A stretch of 43,028 bases of DNA from Staphylococcus massiliensis CCUG 55927 (GTDB lineage: Bacteria; Bacillota; Bacilli; Staphylococcales; Staphylococcaceae): NCBI RefSeq assembly GCF_000298075.1, contig NZ_JH815593.1, forward strand, positions 100,154-143,181, given 5' to 3'. The notes beneath the pieces were generated by a model, which worked only from the letters and a program-made list of their open reading frames with translations, was not told the DNA's origin and searched no databases. Of this stretch, positions 35,712-43,028 are shown in pieces. The first letter of the stretch is position 1; each line of letters opens with the position of its first letter. A program made the translations under genes and the position numbers.

Positions 35712-35885
35712 GAGCTTGAGACATATATTGTGGCATAGAGTTTTTAAACTTTATTTCACACAATTCTCAAAAACAGCTGACTCCTAGGGGAGTAGCGTGC
35801 GTCCTGAGACTACAGGCTCAGGCCACGCCCCAGGAAAGCATGCTGTTTTAAGGGAATTGTTTAATATGTCCTAAGCTCTTTTTTT
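35712..35885 (-). repeat. Palindromic repeat element, copy C (inverted)
   Basis: Same family as the elements at 12112 and 26408, in opposite orientation. The outer arms are GAGCTTGAGACATATA (from 35712) and AATATGTCCTAAGCTC (35863-35878). Core stems differ from the other copies by paired changes (CCTGAG/CTCAGG and GCGTG/CACGC), keeping the loop CCTGTAGT. A T-run on the plus strand follows at 35879-35885, so it can end the ezrA transcript. Confidence 0.9.
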
Positions 35886-35904
35886 GTGTCTTTTCAAAAG
35901 GGTC

Positions 35905-35942
35905 TACACCAAATCAATCGGTGTATGTTAGAATAGTATAAT
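35905..35942 (+). promoter_or_regulatory. nifS upstream dyad and -10-like sequences
   Basis: TACACC (35905-35910) and GGTGTA (35920-35925) form a 6-bp dyad just ahead of TAGAAT (35929-35934) and TATAAT (35937-35942). No good -35 accompanies them. This could be an operator or simply part of a weak promoter. Confidence 0.35.
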
Positions 35943-35965
35943 TGAGAAATCGAGGAGTGACATGG

Positions 35966-37105
35966 ATGATTTATTTCGATAATGCTGCGACAACAAAGCC
36001 TAATCGTGAGGTTTTAGACACGTTTGTCGAAGTTAATGAACATTTATATTTTAATCCGAATAGTCCGCACCAAAATGGTGACCAAACTGCACGTCTCATG
36101 ACCCAGTCTAAAGCACAAATTAAATCATTACTTCAATTAAACGACCAAACTGAAGTGATCTTTACGAGTGGTGCCACTGAATCGAATAATATGGCATTAA
36201 AAGGCATCGCGCGTCATAAACAAGCATTTGGTAAAACGATTATTACGTCGAAGCTAGAACATCCTTCGGTACTCGAAGTGATGCGCGCGCTCGCTGATGA
36301 AGGGTTTAACTTAGAATTTGTGAACGTTACGAAGGAAGGGCGCATTGACCTTGAGCATCTTGAAAGCTTGTTAACGCAAGATGTCATTCTTGTTTCATGC
36401 ATGCACGTTAATAATATTACGGGTCAAATTCAACCAGTTGCACAGATAGCATCTATGTTAAAACAATATCCTAAAGTGCATTTTCATGTTGATGCCGTTC
36501 AAGCGCTAGGTAAAGTACCGCTTATTACGGAAGGTGTAGATACTTTAAGTGTCAGCGGCCATAAATTTAACGGTTTAAAAGGTCAAGGCTTGCTTATCAC
36601 GCAAAATTACCATCAACTTGAACCTATTATTCATGGTGGGGGTCAAGAATTAAACTTACGAAGTGGAACTGTGAATGTGCCGTCTAATGTAGCTATGGTT
36701 AAAGCGATTCGACTCGCATTAGAAAACCAAGCCGAGCTATCACATACGCTTTCTGAACTAAATCAAGCGATTCGTGATTATGTATCGCAATTTAGAGGTA
36801 TTGTCATCAATTCGGACGAAAGTGCGTCACCACATATTTTAAACCTTTCATTTCCTGGCGTTAAAGGCGAAGTCCTCGTGAATGCCTTTTCAAAGAGGGA
36901 TGTCATGATCTCAACAACAAGTGCATGTTCATCTAAACATAGCAGTCTTAATGAAGTGTTATTAGCGATGGGTATCGATGAGAAGAACATTGAAGGTAGT
37001 ATTCGGTTATCATTCGGTTCACTCAACACGATGGCAGAACTTGAACCATTTAAAAAGGCCTTTGAAGAAATATATGAAGAAGTAGAGGAGTTGTTAAGAA
37101 AATGA
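35966..37105 (+). CDS. nifS: Cysteine desulfurase (NifS/IscS type, tRNA thiolation)
   Basis: PLP enzyme that takes sulfur from cysteine and passes it to ThiI. The protein is 379 residues from the ATG at 35966, 8 nt after GAGGAG; the in-frame TTG at 35942 has no RBS. Motifs: [36 protein letters not shown], the PLP lysine in [14 protein letters not shown], and the catalytic Cys loop [11 protein letters not shown]. It overlaps thiI by 4 bp (ATGA). In B. subtilis the same pair (NifZ-ThiI) makes 4-thiouridine in tRNA, so this is not the Fe-S cluster SufS. Confidence 0.93.
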   Translation: MIYFDNAATTKPNREVLDTFVEVNEHLYFNPNSPHQNGDQTARLMTQSKAQIKSLLQLNDQTEVIFTSGATESNNMALKGIARHKQAFGKTIITSKLEHPSVLEVMRALADEGFNLEFVNVTKEGRIDLEHLESLLTQDVILVSCMHVNNITGQIQPVAQIASMLKQYPKVHFHVDAVQALGKVPLITEGVDTLSVSGHKFNGLKGQGLLITQNYHQLEPIIHGGGQELNLRSGTVNVPSNVAMVKAIRLALENQAELSHTLSELNQAIRDYVSQFRGIVINSDESASPHILNLSFPGVKGEVLVNAFSKRDVMISTTSACSSKHSSLNEVLLAMGIDEKNIEGSIRLSFGSLNTMAELEPFKKAFEEIYEEVEELLRK

Positions 37106-38322
37106 AGTACGACCACATATTAGTGCGTTACGGTGAACTGACGTTAAAGCAAAATAATCGTAAAATGTTTGTGAATCAATTACGTTCAAATGTCAGACAA
37201 GCTCTCATCCCTTTGAAGGGCTATGAAGTTAAAGCGAACCGTGACCGCATGTACATTGAAATCGATGACAATGTAGATGTTGATGAAATGATTAACCGTG
37301 TGACAAACGTATATGGTGTGCGTTCGGCGAGCCCGGTTGTCAAACTTGAAAAGACGATGGATGCGGTGTATGAGCAAGCGGTTGCCTTTTCTCAAACGTT
37401 TAATGCTGGAGATACGTTTAAGATTGAGGTAAAGCGTTCAGACAAAAACTTTGAATTCGATACGTTTCAAATTCAGCGTCAAGTAGGTGGCGCAGTCTTA
37501 AAGGCTAATGAAAATTTAACCGTTGACGTTAAGAACCCTGATCATGCGATAAAGGTTGAAGTTCGACTTGATGCAATTTACATGTATGACACGATTGTTA
37601 AAGGTGTAGGTGGCTTACCTGTGGGTACTGGCGGTAAGACGTTATTAATGCTTTCAGGCGGTATCGATTCACCTGTTGCTGGTATGGAAGTTATGCGTCG
37701 TGGCGTGACGATTGAAGCGATTCATTTCCATAGTCCACCATTCACCAGTGAAAAGGCTAAGGAGAAAGTCATTGAACTTACGAAAATTATGGCATCTCGT
37801 GTAGGACCGATTAAACTGCACATCGTGCCTTTTACTGAGGTGCAGAAACAAATCCATAAAGTGGTACACGAGCGTTATACAATGACTTCGACGCGTAGAA
37901 TGATGATGCGCATCGCTGATAAAGTCGTGCATCAAATTGAAGCGGATGCGATTGTTAATGGTGAGAACTTAGGCCAAGTTGCGAGTCAAACCCTTAAGAG
38001 TATGTACGCGATCAACAACGTGACGTCTACACCTGTGTTACGCCCGTTACTTACTTTAGATAAGGATGAAATCGTTGAAAAGGCGAGAGCCATTGGTACG
38101 TTCGAGACGTCAATTCAACCATTTGAAGATTGTTGTACAATCTTTACGCCTAAAAACCCTGTAACAGAGCCTCAGTTTGATAAAGTAGTTCAGTATGAAT
38201 CAGTGTATAACTTTGATGAAATGATCGACCGCGCAGTGGACAACATTGAAACACTTGAAATCGACAAAGATTATGATGTCAATAAGGATGAGAAAGCAGA
38301 CTGGATGTCCGATTTATTCTAG
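37102..38322 (+). CDS. thiI: tRNA 4-thiouridine synthase ThiI
   Basis: ATP-dependent sulfur transferase for s4U8 in tRNA. The 406 residues contain an N-terminal ferredoxin-like region and THUMP domain (about 1-165), then a PP-loop ATPase domain with [20 protein letters not shown] (near 185) and [13 protein letters not shown]. It lacks the C-terminal rhodanese domain of E. coli ThiI, as do other Firmicute forms; the cysteines in EDCCTIF may take part in sulfur relay, which is inferred. Translation is coupled to nifS through the ATGA overlap. Confidence 0.95.
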   Translation: MKYDHILVRYGELTLKQNNRKMFVNQLRSNVRQALIPLKGYEVKANRDRMYIEIDDNVDVDEMINRVTNVYGVRSASPVVKLEKTMDAVYEQAVAFSQTFNAGDTFKIEVKRSDKNFEFDTFQIQRQVGGAVLKANENLTVDVKNPDHAIKVEVRLDAIYMYDTIVKGVGGLPVGTGGKTLLMLSGGIDSPVAGMEVMRRGVTIEAIHFHSPPFTSEKAKEKVIELTKIMASRVGPIKLHIVPFTEVQKQIHKVVHERYTMTSTRRMMMRIADKVVHQIEADAIVNGENLGQVASQTLKSMYAINNVTSTPVLRPLLTLDKDEIVEKARAIGTFETSIQPFEDCCTIFTPKNPVTEPQFDKVVQYESVYNFDEMIDRAVDNIETLEIDKDYDVNKDEKADWMSDLF

Positions 38323-38360
38323 TAGTGTGGGTCGATGATATACAATTTAATTTTGACTTT

Positions 38361-38399
38361 AAACGTTGATGAAAAAATCAGTTCATCAACGTTTTTTTA
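38361..38399 (+). terminator. Terminator after thiI
   Basis: AAACGTTGATGAA (38361-38373) pairs perfectly with TTCATCAACGTTT (38382-38394), followed by a T-run. Confidence 0.9.
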
Positions 38400-38469
38400 T
38401 TACAATTAAAACAAATTTTAAAATTTTTTTGTTATCATGAAGATATATCTTTTAGGAAGGAATGAGGTT

Positions 38470-39465
38470 ATGTCTAAACGTATCGTCGCGATAATTCTCG
38501 CAGTTGTCATCGTATTTGGTGGCTTATTAGTTAGCATCGGCTCCTTCATGATAGGGTCATTTATGAATGCCGATAAATCTAAAGAGACGCTTATGGAACC
38601 TACGCCAACAGTTGTTAAAAGTGGTAATACACAGAAGCAGATTGCGAAATTAAACTTAAATGGTGAAATTATGGACAGCGCCGCGCCAAGCGCTTTTGGT
38701 GGAGGAAATACATATAATCACAAAGCTTTCATGTCTTATTTAAAAGCCATTGAGAAAGACAAATCAATTAAAGGTGTATTAATTAACGTTAATACACCGG
38801 GTGGGGCAACGTACCCAACTGATGAAATCCACGAAGAGATTCTTAAGTTAAAAGCCAAAGGTAAGAAAGTCTACGTGAATATGAAATCTATGGCAGCTTC
38901 AGGTGGTTACTATATTTCAGCACCTGCAGACAAAATTTATGCTGGTCCTCAAACACTAACAGGCTCAATCGGTGTTATTATGCACGGCATGGATTATTCA
39001 GGTTTACAAAAGAAACTAGGCGTTAAATCGAACACCATTAAGTCAGGTGAACATAAAGATATCTTAAGCTCTAGTCGTCCGATGTCTGATGAAGAGAAGG
39101 ACATTATGCAATCCGTGATTGATGACAGCTTCGACCGTTTTGTAGATGTGGTTAAAGAAGGACGTAACATGCCTGAGAAGAAAGTTCGTAAACTTGCAGA
39201 TGGTCGCATTTATTCAGCTCAACAAGCTGAAAAGAACGGTTTAATTGATGAGATCGCATTAGAAGATAAAATCATAAAAGACTTAAAGAAAGAAGTTAAA
39301 TCTAAAAATGCACAAGTTGTTTCATTTGAAGAGTCAGGTAAAGGCTTAGGGTCATTATTCGGTTTAGATGCAACGTTCGATTCAATTAAAGCAACGTTTA
39401 ATGACGTGCGTTCAATCCTTAAAAATGATACGAAAACACAGCCAATGTATTTATATGAAGGGTAG
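38470..39465 (+). CDS. sppA: Signal peptide peptidase SppA
   Basis: Membrane-bound Ser/Lys protease that degrades cleaved signal peptides. The protein is 331 residues from the ATG at 38470 (MSKRIVAIILAVVIVFG), 9 nt after AGGAAGG; the in-frame ATG at 38437 has no RBS. One N-terminal membrane helix is present. The ClpP-like fold shows VNTPGGATYPTDEIHEEI, the nucleophile Ser in SMAASGGYYISAPAD, and the catalytic Lys in KSGEHKDILSSSRPMSDEEK. Length is that of the short, single-domain Gram-positive form. It ends 5 bp before the RDD gene, so the two are co-transcribed. Confidence 0.93.
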   Translation: MSKRIVAIILAVVIVFGGLLVSIGSFMIGSFMNADKSKETLMEPTPTVVKSGNTQKQIAKLNLNGEIMDSAAPSAFGGGNTYNHKAFMSYLKAIEKDKSIKGVLINVNTPGGATYPTDEIHEEILKLKAKGKKVYVNMKSMAASGGYYISAPADKIYAGPQTLTGSIGVIMHGMDYSGLQKKLGVKSNTIKSGEHKDILSSSRPMSDEEKDIMQSVIDDSFDRFVDVVKEGRNMPEKKVRKLADGRIYSAQQAEKNGLIDEIALEDKIIKDLKKEVKSKNAQVVSFEESGKGLGSLFGLDATFDSIKATFNDVRSILKNDTKTQPMYLYEG

Positions 39466-39470
39466 GTGTG

Positions 39471-40022
39471 ATGAAGATGTACGATTCACAAACAGAAGTT
39501 CCAAATTACAATCCTACTGCGCATTCATCTTCTAAACCTAAAAACACCCAATCAGACTTCGAGCGTGAAGTTGAATCTATTTATTATGCAGGCTTTGGTT
39601 TACGCTTTTTAAGCTATATCATAGATTTATTGATGTTATGGGGTATCACATCGATTATCTTAAAACCGATATATAGCCTTACGAAAGTCAACGAAGCGAA
39701 GTTTTTCATTGATTATTTAAGTGTTGATCATATTATGGATGCCTTATTCTATTTTCTTTATTTTATACTCATGACATACTTCTTTAAGCAAACGATTGGT
39801 AAAATGATTCTCGGTATATCTGTACAACGCAAAGATTTTAGAAAGCTTAAATGGGGCGATGTACTCATACGTGAATGGCCTGGTCGTATTATAAGCAATA
39901 TCTTTTTAGGATTGCCGTATCTTGTAGTATTATTTACTCATCGACATGAAGGTATTCATGACTTCTTCGCGGATACCGTAGTGGTGAAACAAAAATATTT
40001 GAAGCAATTACAAAATCGTTGA
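39471..40022 (+). CDS. RDD-family integral membrane protein
   Basis: The protein has about 183 residues. After a polar N-terminus (about 45 residues) it has AGFGLRFLSYIIDLLMLWGI, where the Arg-Asp pair spaced in the first helix gives the family its name. A second hydrophobic segment (HIMDALFYFLYFILMTYFF) follows, then TIGKMILGISVQ, and a third helix (IISNIFLGLPYLVVLF). Function in this family is not settled; some members are cation antiporters. Start choice is uncertain: ATG 39471 or ATG 39477, both close to AGGTGTG; a GTG at 39468 is too close. It is co-transcribed with sppA, as in other staphylococci. Confidence 0.82.
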   Translation: MKMYDSQTEVPNYNPTAHSSSKPKNTQSDFEREVESIYYAGFGLRFLSYIIDLLMLWGITSIILKPIYSLTKVNEAKFFIDYLSVDHIMDALFYFLYFILMTYFFKQTIGKMILGISVQRKDFRKLKWGDVLIREWPGRIISNIFLGLPYLVVLFTHRHEGIHDFFADTVVVKQKYLKQLQNR

Positions 40023-40095
40023 TAGAAAGTTGACCTAAATGGTAGTATTTTAGATGAGACATTGTATAACGTAAACTTTTAAGGAGGCATTATAA

Positions 40096-40596
40096 ATGGC
40101 AAAAGTAACATTTAAACAAGAACCTATCACATTAAAAGGTGAAGAAGTTAAACAAGGTGACACTGCGCCAGATTTTAAAGTTTTAGGCAATGATTTATCA
40201 GAAGTTACTTTAAAAGACTTTGATGGTAAGAAAAAAATTCTTAACGTAGTACCTTCTTTAGATACGCCAGTTTGCGATCAACAAGCACGTAAATTTAATG
40301 AAGAAGCATCAACTGACGAAAATGGTGTTGTATTAACAATTTCTGCTGACTTACCATTCGCTCAAAAAAGATGGTGTGCAGCAAGCGGCTTAGACAACGT
40401 ATTAACAGTAAGTGACCATAAAGACCTAGACTTCGGTATGAACTATGGTGTTGTTATGGAAGAATTACGTTTATTAGCACGTTCAGTATTTGTTTTAGAT
40501 CAAAACAACGAAATCGTTCACGCTGAAATCGTATCAGAAGGTACAGATTTCCCAGATTTCGATAAAGCACTAGAAGCTTATAACAACATTAAATAA
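40096..40596 (+). CDS. tpx: Thiol peroxidase Tpx
   Basis: Atypical 2-Cys peroxiredoxin that reduces peroxides with thioredoxin. The 166 residues carry the peroxidatic Cys in [20 protein letters not shown] (near 60) and the resolving Cys in [12 protein letters not shown] (near 94), both as expected. The C-terminal [18 protein letters not shown] is typical. A strong RBS AAGGAGGC precedes the ATG. The codon use is that of a highly expressed gene. A structured terminator region follows. Confidence 0.96.
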   Translation: MAKVTFKQEPITLKGEEVKQGDTAPDFKVLGNDLSEVTLKDFDGKKKILNVVPSLDTPVCDQQARKFNEEASTDENGVVLTISADLPFAQKRWCAASGLDNVLTVSDHKDLDFGMNYGVVMEELRLLARSVFVLDQNNEIVHAEIVSEGTDFPDFDKALEAYNNIK

Positions 40597-40636
40597 TCAT
40601 TTTAAATATGATTGACTTTTAAAAAATAGAGATCAT

Positions 40637-40735
40637 ACTGTCCATGTAACTTTCAGAATAGATGCAATGATGTGTTTATGGGTATACCATAAGTGACACG
40701 TGAACTTAAATTCTGAATACATGGGCAGTTTTTTT
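40637..40735 (+). terminator. Large branched hairpin and T-run after tpx
   Basis: ACTGTCCATGTA (40637-40648) pairs with TACATGGGCAGT (40718-40729), and TTCAGAAT (40652-40659) with ATTCTGAA (40710-40717), giving a bulged stem of about 20 bp ending in seven Ts. Inside it is another hairpin, TTATGG/CCATAA (40676-40681, 40687-40692), extended by GTGT/ACAC. It is much larger than a simple terminator and could be a stable 3' UTR or small RNA. Confidence 0.75.
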
Positions 40736-40753
40736 AACGAAAGGATTTTATAG

Positions 40754-41695
40754 ATGTCACAAGAGAAAACAATAATGGAACGATTATTTCAACATTTAGA
40801 TGATAGAACGAAGGCTTATAATAAAGAGAACGGTCAAAGTTTTATGGAGAACTTAGGCTTAGCGATGGAAGATGTATATAAGAACCATCGTGATATGTTA
40901 GAACAAGCGACACTACAGGATCGTCGTAAAGCTTTCCAATTCGCTTACTTAAGTTTAATGCAAGAAGAGGAAATTCAAGCGAATCATCAAATTACGCCTG
41001 ATTCTATTGGCTTAATTCTTGGTTATCTCGTGAAGCAATTCTCTAAAGATCGAGACGAACTTCACATTGCAGACTTAGGAGCTGGTTCAGGTCATTTAAG
41101 TGCTGCGGTTCATGAAATTTTAACTGAAACAACGATCATGCATCACTTAGTTGAGGTTGACCCTGTATTGTCACGTGTAAGTGTGCACCTTGCGAACTTC
41201 TTAGAAATTCCATTCGATGTTTATCCGCAAGATGTTTTAATGCCACTTCCATTCGAAGAGGCGGACATGGTTATCGGTGATTTACCGATTGGCTACTATC
41301 CTGTTGATGAGCGCAGTCAAGATTATAAGCTCGGTTTTGAAGAAGGGCATAGTTATGCGCATTATCTGTTTATCGAACAAGCTATCGATACGTTACGCGA
41401 CGAAGGCTATGCATTCTTAGTAGTTCCGAGTCAGCTTTTCGAAGGGGAGAATGTGAAACAGTTAGAAAAATACATTGCAACAGAAACCGAAATGCAAGCT
41501 TTTCTACATTTACCTAAATCGCTTTTCAAGAGTGAGCGCGCACAGAAATCAATTCTTATTCTTCAGAAAAAGACACCTGGCAAAACAAGAGCAGTAGAAG
41601 TATTTCTAGCTAATATTCCTGATTTCAAAAGCCCTCAATTATTCCAAAATTTCTTAGCAGAATTAACGGAATGGTATGACAAAAATCATTCATAA
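40754..41695 (+). CDS. ytxK: YtxK-like class I SAM-dependent methyltransferase
   Basis: The 313-residue protein of the N6-adenine-methyltransferase type has an N-terminal helical part, the SAM-binding motif ELHIADLGAGSGHLSAAV (near 100) and, in the place of the NPPY catalytic motif, VIGDLPIGYYPVDE. It resembles B. subtilis YtxK, also next to ackA, where the target is not known. The Asp-Leu-Pro-Ile variant suggests an activity altered from DNA methylation, or none; staphylococcal and bacillar homologues share it as I recall. The gene has an AAAGGA RBS and lies about 90 bp before ackA. Confidence 0.84.
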   Translation: MSQEKTIMERLFQHLDDRTKAYNKENGQSFMENLGLAMEDVYKNHRDMLEQATLQDRRKAFQFAYLSLMQEEEIQANHQITPDSIGLILGYLVKQFSKDRDELHIADLGAGSGHLSAAVHEILTETTIMHHLVEVDPVLSRVSVHLANFLEIPFDVYPQDVLMPLPFEEADMVIGDLPIGYYPVDERSQDYKLGFEEGHSYAHYLFIEQAIDTLRDEGYAFLVVPSQLFEGENVKQLEKYIATETEMQAFLHLPKSLFKSERAQKSILILQKKTPGKTRAVEVFLANIPDFKSPQLFQNFLAELTEWYDKNHS

Positions 41696-41713
41696 AATTA
41701 ATCTGTTATACAC

Positions 41714-41742
41714 TTGAAATCGAACTGTATTAATGGTTAAAT
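41714..41742 (+). promoter_or_regulatory. Possible ackA promoter with cre-like overlap
   Basis: TTGAAA (41714-41719), 17-bp spacer, TTAAAT (41737-41742). The sequence TGAAATCGAACTGT (41715-41728) matches 11 of 14 cre positions, only the left half being good. CcpA activation of ackA is known in bacilli, but this site is weak evidence. Confidence 0.4.
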
Positions 41743-41784
41743 AGTATTGAAATCAATAAATATTTATACTGGAGGACGTATGTT

Positions 41785-42984
41785 ATGTCAAAATTAATTT
41801 TGGCGATTAATGCTGGTAGTTCATCATTAAAATTCCAATTAATCGAAATGCCAGAAGAAAAATTAGTAACTAAAGGGTTAATCGAAAGAATCGGTCTTAA
41901 CGATTCAGTATTTACAATTGAAGTAAATGGTGAAAAAGTTAAAGAAACGAAAGATATCAAAGATCACGTTGAAGCGGTTGATATCATGTTAGATAGCTTA
42001 CAAAAACATGGTATTATCAATGACATTAACGACATTGATGGTACAGGTCACCGTGTTGTACATGGCGGTGAATTATTCCCATCTTCAGCATTAGTTACAG
42101 ATGAAACAGAAAAACAAATCGAATCATTAACTGACTTAGCGCCTTTACACAACCCAGCTAACTTAATGGGTATCCGCGCATTCAGAAAATTATTACCAAA
42201 CATTCCACATGTTGCGGTATTCGATACGTCATTCCATCAAACAATGTCAGAAGAATCTTATCTTTACAGCTTACCTTACCAATACTACGAAGATTACGGC
42301 GTACGTAAATACGGTTTCCACGGTACAAGCCACAAATACGTATCACAACGTGCAGCTGAAATCTTAGACAAACCAATCGAAGACTTACGTATCATCTCTT
42401 GCCACATTGGTAACGGTGCTTCAATCGCAGCGATTGAAAACGGTAAATCAGTTGATACTTCAATGGGCTTCACACCATTAGCTGGTGTAACAATGGGTAC
42501 TCGTTCAGGTAACATTGACCCTGCATTAATCCCATTCATCATGGAAAAGACTGGTAAAACAGCTGACGAAGTTTTAAACACATTAAATAAAGAGTCAGGT
42601 TTACTAGGTATCACTGGCACTTCAAGCGACCTTCGTGACATCGAAGAAGACGCTGCTGAAGGTAACGAACGTGCACAATTAGCATTAGACGTATTTGCAT
42701 CACGTATCCACAAATACATGGGTTCATATGCTACTCGTATGCACGGTGTTGACGTAATCGTATTCACTGCTGGTGTTGGTGAAAACTCAGACGTTGTTCG
42801 TGAAAAAGTATTAACAGGCTTAGAATTCATGGGCGTATACTGGGATCCTAAGAAGAACGAAGGTTTAAGAGGTAAAGAAGCGTTCTTAAACTACCCACAT
42901 TCACCAGTTAAAGTATTAGTAGTTCCAACAAACGAAGAAGTTATGATCGCTCGCGACGTAATGAAATTCGGTGAATTAAAATAA
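41785..42984 (+). CDS. ackA: Acetate kinase
   Basis: Converts acetyl phosphate and ADP to acetate and ATP in overflow metabolism; in reverse it activates acetate. The 399-residue length is standard. ASKHA-fold motifs: [88 protein letters not shown], and [20 protein letters not shown] precedes the start. It is followed by a terminator at the window end. With acsA damaged, the reverse AckA-Pta route would be the remaining path for acetate activation. Confidence 0.97.
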   Translation: MSKLILAINAGSSSLKFQLIEMPEEKLVTKGLIERIGLNDSVFTIEVNGEKVKETKDIKDHVEAVDIMLDSLQKHGIINDINDIDGTGHRVVHGGELFPSSALVTDETEKQIESLTDLAPLHNPANLMGIRAFRKLLPNIPHVAVFDTSFHQTMSEESYLYSLPYQYYEDYGVRKYGFHGTSHKYVSQRAAEILDKPIEDLRIISCHIGNGASIAAIENGKSVDTSMGFTPLAGVTMGTRSGNIDPALIPFIMEKTGKTADEVLNTLNKESGLLGITGTSSDLRDIEEDAAEGNERAQLALDVFASRIHKYMGSYATRMHGVDVIVFTAGVGENSDVVREKVLTGLEFMGVYWDPKKNEGLRGKEAFLNYPHSPVKVLVVPTNEEVMIARDVMKFGELK

Positions 42985-43001
42985 TTCCTTATTTGAAAAT
43001 G

Positions 43002-43028
43002 AAGCTAGGGCATGGCCCTAGCTTTTTT
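43002..43028 (+). terminator. Terminator after ackA
   Basis: AAGCTAGGGC (43002-43011) pairs perfectly with GCCCTAGCTT (43015-43024) around a 3-nt loop; a T-run follows to the end of the window. Confidence 0.92.

Noticed and set aside
42294..42830. Minus-strand ORF of 178 codons inside ackA
   Set aside because: Overlaps the highly conserved acetate kinase gene, whose codon bias leaves the opposite frame open.

Overview
The window looks like a piece of a Staphylococcus chromosome. The gene order ftsK-murC-ytxG-ytxH-aroA-ccpA-acuC/acuA-acsA-fhs-tyrS ... serA ... rpsD-GAF-ezrA-nifS-thiI-sppA-tpx-ytxK-ackA matches the staphylococcal backbone, and parts of it match Bacillus subtilis. Base composition is low-GC but seems somewhat richer than S. 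aureus, so a non-aureus species is likely; the sequence alone does not name it. I saw no prophage, insertion sequence, CRISPR array, rRNA or tRNA.

Layout. 1-5.5 kb: the 3' part of the DNA translocase gene ftsK, then murC and two envelope-associated genes (ytxG/DUF948 type and ytxH type), the second carrying 81-bp internal repeats. 5.8-8.4 kb: aroA (chorismate mutase/DAHP synthase) and ccpA, each with its own promoter. 8.4-12.1 kb: the acetyl-CoA synthetase switch, with acuA-acuC (acetylase/deacetylase) divergent from acsA, which is broken by a one-base frameshift. 12.5-16.9 kb: fhs, a stand-alone GT51 peptidoglycan glycosyltransferase, and tyrS under a tyrosine T-box. 17-20.9 kb: a 41-bp x 7 hairpin array, then a minus-strand operon for uptake and probable oxidation of an organosulfur compound (ssuBAC-like plus an acyl-CoA-dehydrogenase-like flavoprotein). 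21-26.4 kb: a DUF4242 protein, htrA, plsC, a GlcNAc-type PTS permease and a HAD hydrolase. 26.6-32.4 kb: serA with a class V aminotransferase (serine synthesis, a perfect cre site upstream), OsmC, a glycerophosphodiesterase, an ornithine-cyclodeaminase-like protein and a conserved hypothetical. 32.6-38.3 kb: rpsD with a structured leader, free-Met-sulfoxide reductase, ezrA, and the nifS-thiI 4-thiouridine pair. 38.4-43 kb: sppA, an RDD membrane protein, tpx, ytxK and ackA.

Most coding content is ordinary core genome. The unexplained structure is non-coding. First, a ~170-bp palindromic element occurs three times (12112-12286, 26408-26577, and inverted at 35712-35885); its stems change in compensated pairs while its apical loop stays constant, which points to selected secondary structure. 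Second, seven 41-bp units, each able to form a CGTCGG/CCGACG hairpin, lie between the tyrS stop codon and its terminator. Third, there are a structured 3' region after tpx and a perfect cre palindrome ahead of the serine operon. Carbon control recurs: CcpA itself, cre-like sites at ccpA, ackA and the serine operon, and the acetate genes acsA/acuAC/ackA. All functions are assigned from motif and family recognition by eye; no database search was run.
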